A stretch of 63,041 nt of DNA from Alphaproteobacteria bacterium (GTDB taxonomy: Bacteria; Pseudomonadota; Alphaproteobacteria; Rhizobiales; Aestuariivirgaceae), in the NCBI GenBank assembly GCA_024640405.1, contig JAHEFB010000026.1, positions 1 to 63,041 of the forward strand, given 5' to 3'. The notes beneath the pieces are model-generated. The model saw only the letters and a program-made list of their open reading frames with translations. It was not told the DNA's origin and did no database searches. Of this stretch, positions 43,694-52,450 are shown piece after piece; positions within the stretch are counted from its first letter, which is position 1, and every line of letters starts with the position of its first letter. Both the position numbers and the translations under genes were made by a program.

Positions 43694-44911
43694 ATGGTAA
43701 ATGGTGCCGATACGGCCTGGATTCTCACGTCAACAGCACTTGTCCTGTTCATGACATTGCCGGGATTGGCGTTGTTTTACGCAGGTCTGGTAAGAGCAAG
43801 AAACATCCTGTCGGTTCTGATGCAGTGTGTGGCGATCGCCTCCCTGATGTCTTTGCTGTGGCTGATAGCAGGGTATTCACTGGCATTTGCCGAAGGCACA
43901 TCATGGGTCGGCGGGCTTGGCAAGATGATGTTGGCCGGCGTCACGCGCGGTCAGGTGTTTGACGGCACCGGCATCCCCGAGAGCCTGTTCTTCATGTTCC
44001 AGATGACATTCGCCATCATCACACCTGCCCTGATCGTCGGCGCCTTCGTCGAGCGGATCAAGTTCTCCGCTGTGTTGTTGTTCTGCTGCCTTTGGCTGCT
44101 GCTGGTCTATGCCCCGGTAACACACTGGGTATGGGGTGGCGGCTGGCTTGGCACCATGGGCGTCAAGGATTTTGCTGGCGGCATCGTGGTTCACGTCACC
44201 GCTGGTGTGGCCGCCATCGTGCTGGCGGTCATGCTCGGCGCACGCACCGGCTTTCCAAGCCATGTTCAGCCGCCACATGCTCCCTGGATGGTCATGGTCG
44301 GCGCCTCAATGCTGTGGGTTGGATGGTTTGGATTCAACGCCGGCAGCGCCCTTTCAGCCGGCGCTGATGCCGGTATGGCCATGCTTGTAACCCACATATC
44401 GGCAGCAACGGCGACACTTGTCTGGATCTGCATCGAGTGGAAACGCTTTGGCAAGCCCAGCCTGGTTGGCGCGGTCACCGGCACCATTGCCGGTCTTGCG
44501 ACCATCACTCCGGCATCCGGCTTTGTCGGCCCGGTCGGCGGAGTGGTTTGTGGTCTGGCAGGTGGTGCAATCTGTTATGTGGCTGTGGAGGTGATCCGGA
44601 ATCGTATGCAGGTCGACGATTCACTGGACGTGATGGCGGTGCATGGTGTCGGCGGAGCCACAGGCACTTTGCTGGCGGCGTTTTTGATGAGCACCAGCCT
44701 GGGGGGTGTAGGCTTCGATGAAGGCACCGGTGCCGGAAGTCAGTTCATTGTACAACTCACCGGTGTGGTAGCTGCCGCAGTGTACTGCGCGATCGTCAGT
44801 ATAATCATTGTCATGATCGTCAGGGCGACAACCGGCTTGCGGGTAAGTGTTGATGACGAGCGCGAAGGGCTTGACCTCGCATCGCATGGTGAAACCGGCT
44901 ACAATCATTAG
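43694..44911 (+). CDS. amtB: Ammonium transporter (Amt family)
   Basis: A 405-residue inner-membrane protein with 11 helices that moves ammonium into the cell. The twin pore histidines are His167 in GGIVVHVTAGVAAIV and His317 in AVHGVGGATGT. The conserved Asp before the first His is in GVKDFAGGIVV, and WVGWFGFNAGSALSAG is the family signature. The ATG at 43694 has GGAAGGG upstream. It is followed by a PII gene, the usual partner that blocks the channel in nitrogen sufficiency. I did not find a convincing sigma-54 promoter. Confidence 0.95.
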   Translation: MVNGADTAWILTSTALVLFMTLPGLALFYAGLVRARNILSVLMQCVAIASLMSLLWLIAGYSLAFAEGTSWVGGLGKMMLAGVTRGQVFDGTGIPESLFFMFQMTFAIITPALIVGAFVERIKFSAVLLFCCLWLLLVYAPVTHWVWGGGWLGTMGVKDFAGGIVVHVTAGVAAIVLAVMLGARTGFPSHVQPPHAPWMVMVGASMLWVGWFGFNAGSALSAGADAGMAMLVTHISAATATLVWICIEWKRFGKPSLVGAVTGTIAGLATITPASGFVGPVGGVVCGLAGGAICYVAVEVIRNRMQVDDSLDVMAVHGVGGATGTLLAAFLMSTSLGGVGFDEGTGAGSQFIVQLTGVVAAAVYCAIVSIIIVMIVRATTGLRVSVDDEREGLDLASHGETGYNH

Positions 44912-44913
44912 TG

Positions 44914-44970
44914 TAATACCAAAAGGAACTGACTATTGACCCATCTGATGGAGTCAAGTCCGGCCGATAG
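44914..44970. repeat. Tip fragment of the intergenic repeat family
   Basis: TAATACCAAAAGGAACTGAC followed by TATTGACCCATCTGATGG matches the 6384 fragment (TAATACCAACGGAAG then TATTGACTCATTTGA), and its first part recurs near 60930 (ATGCCAAGGGAACTGACTAT). It lies between the ammonium transporter and PII genes. Confidence 0.5.
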
Positions 44971-44988
44971 CATGCAGGAGTTTGCCCG

Positions 44989-45327
44989 ATGAAATTCATC
45001 ATAGCCATTGTTCAGCCCCACCGGTTGGACGCTGTTCGCGAGGCGCTGTCTGCAATTGGCGTGTCAGGTATGACTGCAAGCGAGGTAAAAGGCTTCGGCC
45101 GTCAGGGCGGGCATTCAGAGATTTATCGCGGCGCCGAATACACAATTCATTATTTGCCGAAAGTGAAGCTTGAGATCGCGGTAAACAGCGACGTCGCAGA
45201 CAAGGCGGTAGAAACCATCACGGAGGCGGGCCGCACCGGCAAAATCGGCGACGGCAAGATTTTTGTGCTTGATCTGGAAAACGCTCTACGGATTCGCACC
45301 GGTGAGACCGGTCCTGAAGCGCTCTAA
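44989..45327 (+). CDS. glnK: PII nitrogen-signalling protein GlnK
   Basis: A 112-residue PII protein sensing 2-oxoglutarate, ATP/ADP and, through uridylylation, glutamine. The modified Tyr51 lies in the T-loop YRGAEYTIHYLPKVKLE, GFGRQGGHSEIYRG is conserved, and the C-terminal signature is TGKIGDGKIFVLDLENALRI RTGE across its two parts. Placed directly after the ammonium transporter, it is most likely GlnK. The gene order is transporter first, the reverse of the common glnK-amtB order. Confidence 0.95.
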   Translation: MKFIIAIVQPHRLDAVREALSAIGVSGMTASEVKGFGRQGGHSEIYRGAEYTIHYLPKVKLEIAVNSDVADKAVETITEAGRTGKIGDGKIFVLDLENALRIRTGETGPEAL

Positions 45328-45339
45328 CGTCTTTTTCAA

Positions 45340-47601
45340 TTACGCAAACGAGACGTCTTTCGACAGCGGCAACTGGCGAATGCGCTTGCCTGTTGCTGCG
45401 AATATCGCATTTCCCAGTGCCGGCAGCGAAGGTGGTGTCCCGGGCTCGCCCGCTCCGCCCATCTTGCCGGAAGCCCGCAGAACCCGCACTTCGATTTTTG
45501 GCGCCTGGTTCATGCGCATGCAATCGTAGCTGTCAAAATTGCCCTGCTCTGCGGCCCCGTCGTTAAAAGTAATTTCCTGGCCGATCGCTGCCGACAGGCC
45601 AAAAATGATGCCCGACATCATCTGGGCCTCAAGATTCTTCGGATCGAGCGCGATACCAAAATCAGCAGCACACCAGACTTTTTCGATGCGAATCCCGTCG
45701 TCCGTGTCAGCGACCTGGACAACCTGTGCAACCCAGGTGCCAAACGACAGGCAAAACGCCACGCCGCGTCCGCGCGACTTCACGCCTTCTGCAGACAATG
45801 GTGTTGCCCACTGCGACATTTCCTTGACCGCCTGCATCACACCAACCGCCGCAGGATATGGCTGCATGAGTTGGAGGCGCATTTCCAGCGGATCCTGGCT
45901 GCTGGAATGGGCAATTTCATCCATGAAACATTCATGGAAAAACGGATTGTGCGAATGCCCGACAGACCGCCAGAACCCGACGGGAATATCCATATAGACC
46001 GGAATGCCGGTAACCCGATAGTTGGTCAGTGCGTAAGGTTGATCCCACATCCCATCAACGATGGTTCTGTCGTTGCCCGGCGGTGTTATGGCACCGGCAA
46101 TACGCCCGAACACCGATGCAATCGGCGATTGACTCGCCGCCCTGAACGCAACTGAGGGTACACCCTGCGCATCGACGACAGCAGACGCTTCACAAATCGC
46201 ACCGGGCCGGTACATGTCGTGGCGCATGTCTTCTTCACGGCTCCATGTAACCTGCACCGGTTTGCCATCCATCTCTTTTGCAACCCGTGCCGCCAGCATC
46301 GAGAAATCGGTTTCAAACCGCCTGCCGAACCCGCCGCCGAGATAGGTGGAATGAACCGACACATCGTCTCTTGAAAGACCAAACACCGATGCTGCCTGGG
46401 TGACAATCGAGGTTGGCGCCTGATTGCCGCTCCACACTGTAAGTCTGCCGTCTTTCCACTGTGCCGTGGCATTCATCGGCTCCATGGTGGCGTGGGCCAG
46501 ATAGGGTGCCGAGTATCGAGCACTGATCACCTTGCCGGATGCCGCAGCAATTGCGGCTGGCGCGTCACCATCATCGCGCATGTTGAACCCGCCACCGGCT
46601 TTCAACCCTGCATCCAGTTTTTCAAAAATCGCATCTGTGGTCGCGGGATAGCTTGACGGCGCCCACTCAGGCTTCACCAGATCAGCTGCCTTGAACGCCA
46701 CCCAGGTATTGTTGGCAACCACCGCAAAGCCGGTATCCAGGTTGATCACCTTGATGACGCCTGGAACCTTCTCCGCTTCAGCGGCGTCAAATGCCGTCAT
46801 CTTTGCACCCTGGTTCGGGTTCATTCGCACCGTGGCAAACAGCATCTCCGGCAACCGTACATCGATCCCGAACCCGGCCTTGCCGGTCACCTTGGCTCGC
46901 ATGTCCAGGCGCGGTTGCGACTTGCCCAGATAACGCCAGTCAGCCGGCTGCTTCAGGGTTATTTCTTCCGGAATTTCCTGCTTGACTGCTTCGCCAACCA
47001 GCTCTCCATATGCCAGGGAGCGACCAAGGGCGGCGTCAATCACCCTGCCGTTTTCAGTCTTCAGGGACGCCGCTGCCACTTGCCACTTGTCAGCCGCAGC
47101 ACCAATCAGCATGGCCCGCGCTGCAGCTCCTGCCATGCGCATCCTGTTAAATGCGTCAATGGTCGAACTTGAACCGCCGGTTGCCTGCATGGCCAGAAAC
47201 TTGGCAACCACACCCTGAATGTCCCGCGTCAGCTCTGCCATGAAGGAATTGTCGAACGCCTGGAATGGCGCGCCTTCCTCCAGCATCCCCCGGTTGTAAT
47301 ACACATTGGCCGCGGGCGCGAACTCGGTTTTCACATCGCTCAGTTCAATATCAAGCTCTTCTGCCACCAGGGCAGCCAGGGTTGTGACCACACCCTGCCC
47401 CATCTCGGCTCGCGGCACGATGATGGTCACCGAACCATCGGCTGCGATCTTGACGAACGGATTGAAAACACCTTCTCCCTTGCTTTCATCGGCAACCAGC
47501 GGATTGGAGTACGGGGTGTGGTACATGTAAAACCCCACGGCCACACCGCCGGCAATTGCCGCAGACCCCCATAGAAATGTCCGCCTGAGCAGTTTTCCCA
47601 T
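45340..47601 (-). CDS. Molybdenum hydroxylase large subunit (isoquinoline oxidoreductase beta-like)
   Basis: A 753-residue molybdopterin-binding subunit of the xanthine oxidase family, IorB-like branch. The N-terminus LLRRTFLWGSAAIAGGVAV resembles a twin-arginine signal/anchor, suggesting a periplasmic location. Cofactor blocks are RAEMGQGVVTTLAALVAEE, LGGGFGRRFETDFSMLAARV and the catalytic Glu in GGAGEPGTPPSLPALGNAI. It should hydroxylate an aromatic N-heterocycle or an aldehyde, with electrons passing to the 2Fe-2S subunit. No cytochrome domain or gene is attached, so the onward acceptor is unknown. It starts 3 bases after the small-subunit stop. Confidence 0.88.
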   Translation of the reverse strand: MGKLLRRTFLWGSAAIAGGVAVGFYMYHTPYSNPLVADESKGEGVFNPFVKIAADGSVTIIVPRAEMGQGVVTTLAALVAEELDIELSDVKTEFAPAANVYYNRGMLEEGAPFQAFDNSFMAELTRDIQGVVAKFLAMQATGGSSSTIDAFNRMRMAGAAARAMLIGAAADKWQVAAASLKTENGRVIDAALGRSLAYGELVGEAVKQEIPEEITLKQPADWRYLGKSQPRLDMRAKVTGKAGFGIDVRLPEMLFATVRMNPNQGAKMTAFDAAEAEKVPGVIKVINLDTGFAVVANNTWVAFKAADLVKPEWAPSSYPATTDAIFEKLDAGLKAGGGFNMRDDGDAPAAIAAASGKVISARYSAPYLAHATMEPMNATAQWKDGRLTVWSGNQAPTSIVTQAASVFGLSRDDVSVHSTYLGGGFGRRFETDFSMLAARVAKEMDGKPVQVTWSREEDMRHDMYRPGAICEASAVVDAQGVPSVAFRAASQSPIASVFGRIAGAITPPGNDRTIVDGMWDQPYALTNYRVTGIPVYMDIPVGFWRSVGHSHNPFFHECFMDEIAHSSSQDPLEMRLQLMQPYPAAVGVMQAVKEMSQWATPLSAEGVKSRGRGVAFCLSFGTWVAQVVQVADTDDGIRIEKVWCAADFGIALDPKNLEAQMMSGIIFGLSAAIGQEITFNDGAAEQGNFDSYDCMRMNQAPKIEVRVLRASGKMGGAGEPGTPPSLPALGNAIFAATGKRIRQLPLSKDVSFA

Positions 47602-47604
47602 GAA

Positions 47605-48066
47605 CTAAGTCCCCGCTATTTTCTTGGCGGCCGTATGTATGGCCGCCCGGATACGGGAATAGGTACCACAGCGGCAAAGGTTGCCGGACATGGCTTCATC
47701 GATATCTGCATCGTTTGGTGCCGGATTGCTTGCCAAAAGGGCGACCGCAGACAACACCTGCCCGGACTGGCAATACCCGCATTGCGCGACCTGATGTTCA
47801 ATCCAGGCTTCCTGCACCAGGTGAAGCGCACCATCATCACCTTCCAGTGCTTCTATGGTAGTAACGTCGCCTGCAACATCCTCCAGCGCGATGGAGCACG
47901 AGCGGGTCGGTTCTCCATCAATCAGCACGGTGCAGGCGCCGCACAACGCAATGCCGCAGCCGAATTTGGTGCCGGTCAATCCTGCTGTGTCGCGCAATGC
48001 CCACAGCAGCGGCATTTCGGGATCGGCTTCAATGGAAACCGTCTTGCCATTGATTTTCAATTCCAT
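47605..48066 (-). CDS. Molybdenum hydroxylase 2Fe-2S subunit
   Basis: A 153-residue protein with two 2Fe-2S clusters. The plant-ferredoxin-type cluster cysteines are in [19 protein letters not shown] and RSCSIAL, and the second cluster in [11 protein letters not shown] and [12 protein letters not shown]. This is the partner of the large subunit just downstream (IorA-like). The start at 48066 ([15 protein letters not shown]) follows a GGGGCGA site and is preferred over 48096. Confidence 0.93.
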   Translation of the reverse strand: MELKINGKTVSIEADPEMPLLWALRDTAGLTGTKFGCGIALCGACTVLIDGEPTRSCSIALEDVAGDVTTIEALEGDDGALHLVQEAWIEHQVAQCGYCQSGQVLSAVALLASNPAPNDADIDEAMSGNLCRCGTYSRIRAAIHTAAKKIAGT

Positions 48067-48217
48067 GTACGTCGCCCCAAATAACTGTTCCAGCAAAATT
48101 GTGAGATATGAGAATCAGCTTTGCCATTGCTCTCCACATTTGGCACATTAGCTGACACAAACACCATCACAACTACAACACGTCCAATCCCGGTTTCCAG
48201 CGAACTCGCGAGCTCCA

Positions 48218-48652
48218 ATGACGCCAACACAAGATACCCTTGCGCAACAGTGTGCAGACACAATGTGGCAAAAGGACAAGGCCACGCAGGGACTCGGCAT
48301 GCAGTTGATCTCGGTTTCGGCCGGCAGTGCGAAGCTGGCAATGACCGTGCATCCGGACATGATTAACGGTCATGGCACCTGCCACGGCGGCTACATCTTT
48401 ACCCTGGCAGATTCTGCCTTTGCCTTTGCCTGCAATACCTATGACGAACGCACGGTGGCACAACATGCCCAGGTCAGCTTTATTGCCCCGGCCATGTCGG
48501 GAGACAGGCTGATTGCCCACGCCGTCGAGCGCTCGCGCACCGGCCGGTCCGGGATCTATGATATTGCCGTAACCCTTGAAGATGGTAAGCAGATTGCGGA
48601 ATTTCGCGGTCTCTCCAGAACCATTGGAGGCTCGATAATCGAGACTTCTTGA
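48218..48652 (+). CDS. paaI: Hydroxyphenylacetyl-CoA thioesterase PaaI
   Basis: A 144-residue hot-dog-fold thioesterase that releases dead-end aryl-CoA thioesters in phenylacetate metabolism. The active-site block is NGHGTCHGGYIFTLADSAF (residues 50-68), with the Asp and helical Gly-Gly as in PaaI. It lies 27 bases before paaK in the same orientation, as in phenylacetate clusters, but the epoxidase genes paaABCDE are absent here. Confidence 0.92.
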   Translation: MTPTQDTLAQQCADTMWQKDKATQGLGMQLISVSAGSAKLAMTVHPDMINGHGTCHGGYIFTLADSAFAFACNTYDERTVAQHAQVSFIAPAMSGDRLIAHAVERSRTGRSGIYDIAVTLEDGKQIAEFRGLSRTIGGSIIETS

Positions 48653-48679
48653 ACCCGTTTTTGTAACCAGGAAAATTTG

Positions 48680-49990
48680 ATGCTTGATCCAGCAACTTAC
48701 ACTCCGATGACAGATGCCATTGAAACGGCGTCGCGTGATGAAATTTCTGCGCTGCAGGTGCACCGGTTGCGAACAACCCTGGTTCAAGCTTACGCGAATG
48801 TGCCCCATTATAAACAGGCATTCGACAAGGCAGGTGTCAAGCCCGATGACCTCAACGAGCTTTCCGATCTGGCCAGGTTTCCCTTTACCGTGAAAACCGA
48901 TTTGCGTGACAACTATCCATTCGGCATGTTTGCGGTTCCGCAGGATCAGATCGCACGGATCCACGCGTCATCCGGCACCACCGGCAAACCCACCGTGGTC
49001 GGATACACCCAGGCAGATATCGACATGTGGGCCGACGTTATGGCGCGCTCGATACGTGCCGCGGGCGGCAGGCCCGGCATGAAATGCCATATTTCCTATG
49101 GTTACGGGCTGTTTACCGGCGGGCTTGGCGCCCACTACGGCGCCGAGAAACTCGGGCTTTCAGTCATTCCGATTTCAGGCGGCATGACGGAACGCCAGGT
49201 CCAGTTGATCGAGGATTTCCAACCGGAAGTAATCATGATCACCCCCAGCTACATGCTGGCGGTGCTGGACGAGTTTCACAGACAGGGTATCGATCCGCGC
49301 AAATCCTCCCTGAAAATCGGTATTTTCGGCGCCGAACCGTGGACCAATTCGATGCGCGAGGAGATCGAGCAGGCGTTTGACATGGATGCGGTCGACATTT
49401 ACGGCCTTTCGGAAGTGATCGGTCCGGGCGTCGCCCAGGAGTGTGTGGAAACCAAGGATGGCCTGCATATCTGGGAAGATCATTTTTATCCCGAGATCAT
49501 CAACCCGGAAACCGGAGAGGTGGTGCCGGATGGCGAACAGGGCGAACTGGTGTTTACCTCACTCACCAAACAGGCCTTACCTATCATCCGTTACCGCACC
49601 CGTGACCTGACCAGGCTTTTGCCTGGAACGGCCCGCACAATGCGGCGCATGGAAAAGGTCACCGGCCGCTCTGACGACATGATGATCATTCGCGGTGTCA
49701 ACGTGTTCCCCACCCAGATCGAGGAACTGATCTTGCGCTCCGAAGGTCTCAGTCCGCACTTCTACATAGAGCTGGGCAAGACCGATCGCATGGACACCAT
49801 GACGGTTAATGTCGAAGCCCTGCCCGGCTCGTCCGCAGAGGATGTACGCATCGGCATGGCAGCCGAACTGCAAACCCTGATCAAGAACAATATCGGAGTC
49901 ACATCGATGGTTCACGTCGTCGAACCCGAGACAATCGAGCGTTCAATGGGCAAGGCAAAGCGCATCGTCGACAATCGACCGGAAAAGTAA
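48680..49990 (+). CDS. paaK: Phenylacetate-CoA ligase PaaK
   Basis: A 436-residue adenylate-forming ligase that converts an arylacetate to its CoA thioester with ATP. The P-loop is SSGTTGKP (residues 98-105); conserved blocks are VDIYGLSEVIGPGVAQEC, PIIRYRTRDLTRLLPG and RSDDMMIIRGVNVFPTQIEE. Length and motifs fit true PaaK closely, but related acids such as indoleacetate or hydroxyphenylacetate could be substrates. AGGAAAA precedes the ATG at 48680. It ends convergently with the racemase-like gene. Confidence 0.92.
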   Translation: MLDPATYTPMTDAIETASRDEISALQVHRLRTTLVQAYANVPHYKQAFDKAGVKPDDLNELSDLARFPFTVKTDLRDNYPFGMFAVPQDQIARIHASSGTTGKPTVVGYTQADIDMWADVMARSIRAAGGRPGMKCHISYGYGLFTGGLGAHYGAEKLGLSVIPISGGMTERQVQLIEDFQPEVIMITPSYMLAVLDEFHRQGIDPRKSSLKIGIFGAEPWTNSMREEIEQAFDMDAVDIYGLSEVIGPGVAQECVETKDGLHIWEDHFYPEIINPETGEVVPDGEQGELVFTSLTKQALPIIRYRTRDLTRLLPGTARTMRRMEKVTGRSDDMMIIRGVNVFPTQIEELILRSEGLSPHFYIELGKTDRMDTMTVNVEALPGSSAEDVRIGMAAELQTLIKNNIGVTSMVHVVEPETIERSMGKAKRIVDNRPEK

Positions 49991-50003
49991 CGCGTTTCGA
50001 GTA

Positions 50004-50651
50004 TCAGGCATTCTTGTTCAACAGCTGCAGCGCCCGCAACACGCCGAGCCGGGGTGAACTTAGGACCGGCACACCGGTATCTTCCAGCAATGGCTCTGCG
50101 ACGGCCATCGACCCTTGCGCCAGTACTATGCAGTCCGGCCTGCCGTTGCTGAGTTCCGCCAGGATGCTACCGGCAATTGAGCGGGCATAGGCGTCCATGT
50201 CATCTGCCTCAAAGTGCCGCCATGCGGAAGGGCACATGACAACGCTTGCGGATACATTACACCTCAACGATTGGGCGACATCTTCCAGCAGATCAAGTGT
50301 GGGCGCCTTTGTACTTTCGAGGCACATCGCAACAAGCGGACGGGTTCCGTGCGAAAGGGCTGCCTGCATCAGGGCTCGATCAATCCTGATCGTCGGTGCC
50401 TTGTCGTTGCCTGCGGCTTCGGCAACACCGCCAATTGTCGAACAGGTGCAAACCCCTACTCCACCATCGGCCAACTCTCGCATGGCGTCCGAAATTGCTG
50501 CCGACAGATCAGCTGTCATGCCGTCATCGCGAGCCTGGGTGAGCCATCCTTCCTCAACGCGATGCTGCCGGTCCATGCCGGGCGAAAGCTCGTCCAGCAG
50601 GCCATCAAACGTCGCTATGTGAACCGGACTGGTGTGCAGGAATGAAATCAT
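50004..50651 (-). CDS. Asp/Glu racemase-superfamily protein, one catalytic Cys missing
   Basis: A 215-residue protein of the aspartate/glutamate/hydantoin racemase and maleate isomerase superfamily. The first active-site Cys region is GVGVCTCSTIGGVAEAAG. The second conserved position, normally LxCT near the end, reads CIVLAQGSMAVAEP, so the second Cys appears replaced by Gln. A two-base racemase is then unlikely; a one-base isomerase, decarboxylase or lyase is possible. It starts 8 bases after the Rieske oxygenase stop and is probably in its operon. Confidence 0.78.
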   Translation of the reverse strand: MISFLHTSPVHIATFDGLLDELSPGMDRQHRVEEGWLTQARDDGMTADLSAAISDAMRELADGGVGVCTCSTIGGVAEAAGNDKAPTIRIDRALMQAALSHGTRPLVAMCLESTKAPTLDLLEDVAQSLRCNVSASVVMCPSAWRHFEADDMDAYARSIAGSILAELSNGRPDCIVLAQGSMAVAEPLLEDTGVPVLSSPRLGVLRALQLLNKNA

Positions 50652-50659
50652 TCTACCGG

Positions 50660-51796
50660 CTATACCGGCATGCGCGATGACAGGTATTGCGCAAAGTCAT
50701 AGTTCGGACGTTCCAGGTGGGACAGGTGTCCCGGCTTCGCAAATCCCGAGCACAAACCCTTGTAGACTTTTTCAGTACAACCCCTGTCCTCGACATTCAC
50801 ATCATCCAGCAGGTTTTTCAGCTGTTCAAAATGTGCCTGTGCTTCGCTGTCATGGACAAACTCCGGCGACATGCCGCCGCCAAAAATAATACTGACCTGA
50901 CCGGTTCCCTTCGGATGCAGCGACAGGTACCAGAAATATCCAGGCGTCAGCGTAATCAGCAGGCTGGGATATATGGCCAGCAATGTCGTGGTGCGCCGCC
51001 AGTCGCCTTCAAGGCGCTTGTTGGACGGATGCGCCAGAGCGATCTTCAAGGTGTCGTCCTTGAAGATGAAATGATAATTGAATGCCGCTTTGCCGGGCGG
51101 GCAGTTCATCTCCTCCAGTTTCGACAACCCGCCGATGGTACCAGCATGACAGACCGGGAGATGGTAACTTTCCATGAAGTTTTCAGCCAGCACCTTCCAA
51201 TTGGTGTCCCAGACATGGGTTTCACGAAATGTTTCGGTGTAGTTTTCCATGCCGTACTGACCGACCAGGTCTTCAACTTCCGACAGGCTTTCCGATGCCG
51301 GACGCGCATCCCGGTTCAGCGACACCATGATCCATCCAAGCCACTCCTCACATCTGACCTGTGGCAGGCAGTAACCCTTCTTGTCGAACCCCTCGTTCAG
51401 CGTCATTGCCGGCGCACCGCGCAAACTGCCGTCCAGATTGTAGGTCCATGCGTGATAGGGGCACACTATTGACCGGGTATTGCCTGAACCTTCAAGCAAC
51501 GTGGACATGCGATGCAGGCAAACATTTGACTGGGCCCGCAGTTCGCCGTCTGCACCTCGAACAACCATGATCGGCTGACCGGCAAGTTCCAGAGTTATGT
51601 AGTCGCCAGGTTGCTTCAGAGAATTGGTGCGACCTGCACAGAACCAGTCCTTTGCGAACACATGCTCGATCTCCTGCCGCAGAAATTCTTCCGACGTATA
51701 AACACTTTTCGGCATTGCCCGTGCCTGTTCAAACGGCAAGGCGGCATTGGCCTTAAGCTCGGCGGTGGCGGATTCGGAGGGGGTATGAACGTTCAT
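50660..51796 (-). CDS. Rieske ring-hydroxylating/demethylating oxygenase alpha subunit
   Basis: A 378-residue Rieske non-haem iron oxygenase. The 2Fe-2S ligands are Cys93 and His95 (CLHR) and Cys112 and His115 (CPYHAW). The iron site is in LAENFMESYHLPVCHAGT. Its short loop and overall layout resemble the group that includes choline/carnitine and betaine monooxygenases, so N-dealkylation is as likely as ring hydroxylation. The start at 51796 excludes a poor 34-residue extension. No Rieske reductase is adjacent, although a flavin reductase is divergent 110 bases away. Confidence 0.88.
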   Translation of the reverse strand: MNVHTPSESATAELKANAALPFEQARAMPKSVYTSEEFLRQEIEHVFAKDWFCAGRTNSLKQPGDYITLELAGQPIMVVRGADGELRAQSNVCLHRMSTLLEGSGNTRSIVCPYHAWTYNLDGSLRGAPAMTLNEGFDKKGYCLPQVRCEEWLGWIMVSLNRDARPASESLSEVEDLVGQYGMENYTETFRETHVWDTNWKVLAENFMESYHLPVCHAGTIGGLSKLEEMNCPPGKAAFNYHFIFKDDTLKIALAHPSNKRLEGDWRRTTTLLAIYPSLLITLTPGYFWYLSLHPKGTGQVSIIFGGGMSPEFVHDSEAQAHFEQLKNLLDDVNVEDRGCTEKVYKGLCSGFAKPGHLSHLERPNYDFAQYLSSRMPV

Positions 51797-51906
51797 CGGG
51801 CATGTCCCTGTTGCGATTGCTGTAAAGTCTGCTAGATCGAAGCACGACTTGCAACGCTGAATAGCTGAACCAGGTCCTAGAATTAGCCTATCCAGCAAGG
51901 ACTTCC

Positions 51907-52410
51907 ATGCAGATTGAAAATACTGAAAGCCCGCTCAGACAGCCCTTTCTGGATGCCATGAGCCAGCTAACCAACTCAGTCTGTGTTGTTACCACCGATG
52001 GCGCGGGCGGACAGACGGGCACAACTGTGACCGCCATGACCGCTGTATCGGCTGACAGCGAATCGCCATCACTGTTGATCTGCCTGCATGCGAACAGCCT
52101 GACAGCGCAAGCCATCGCCAAAAACGCTGTCTTTGCCGTCAATGTGCTGAATGATGGTCAATCCGATCTGGCAAATTCCTTTGCCGGCCGCAATGGCGCG
52201 ACGGGCCCCGACAAATTTCTGGATGTGAAATTTCAACCGGGGTTGACGGGCTGTGCGCACCTGAACCAGGCAGTCGCGGTTTTCGACTGCAGGATGAAAT
52301 TGCAGCAGGCCTGGGGAACGCACATCATATTCATCGGCGAGGTGGCAGACGTTGCGCTCAACCCGCCGTCTCAGGTACTGACATACACGAAAAGAAGATA
52401 TCTGGGCTGA
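51907..52410 (+). CDS. Flavin reductase (NADH-FMN/FAD), stand-alone
   Basis: A 167-residue flavin reductase of the HpaC-like fold. SVCVVTTDGAGGQTGTTVTA then MTAVSADSESPSLLICL is the flavin-binding start, and FAVNVLNDGQSDLANSFAG and WGTHIIFIGEVADV follow. It supplies reduced flavin to a partner oxygenase. It is clearly paralogous to the N-terminal half of the fusion protein at 57423-58586. It is followed 40 bases later by the amidinotransferase gene and divergent from the Rieske gene. Confidence 0.9.
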   Translation: MQIENTESPLRQPFLDAMSQLTNSVCVVTTDGAGGQTGTTVTAMTAVSADSESPSLLICLHANSLTAQAIAKNAVFAVNVLNDGQSDLANSFAGRNGATGPDKFLDVKFQPGLTGCAHLNQAVAVFDCRMKLQQAWGTHIIFIGEVADVALNPPSQVLTYTKRRYLG

Positions 52411-52450
52411 ACTCAAACCAAAGGAAGTAAGCTCGAATGAGGGAACGAAG

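Noticed and set aside
48173..48964. 263-codon frame opposite paaI and the start of paaK
   Set aside because: It spans two well-supported genes on the other strand and shows no motifs.
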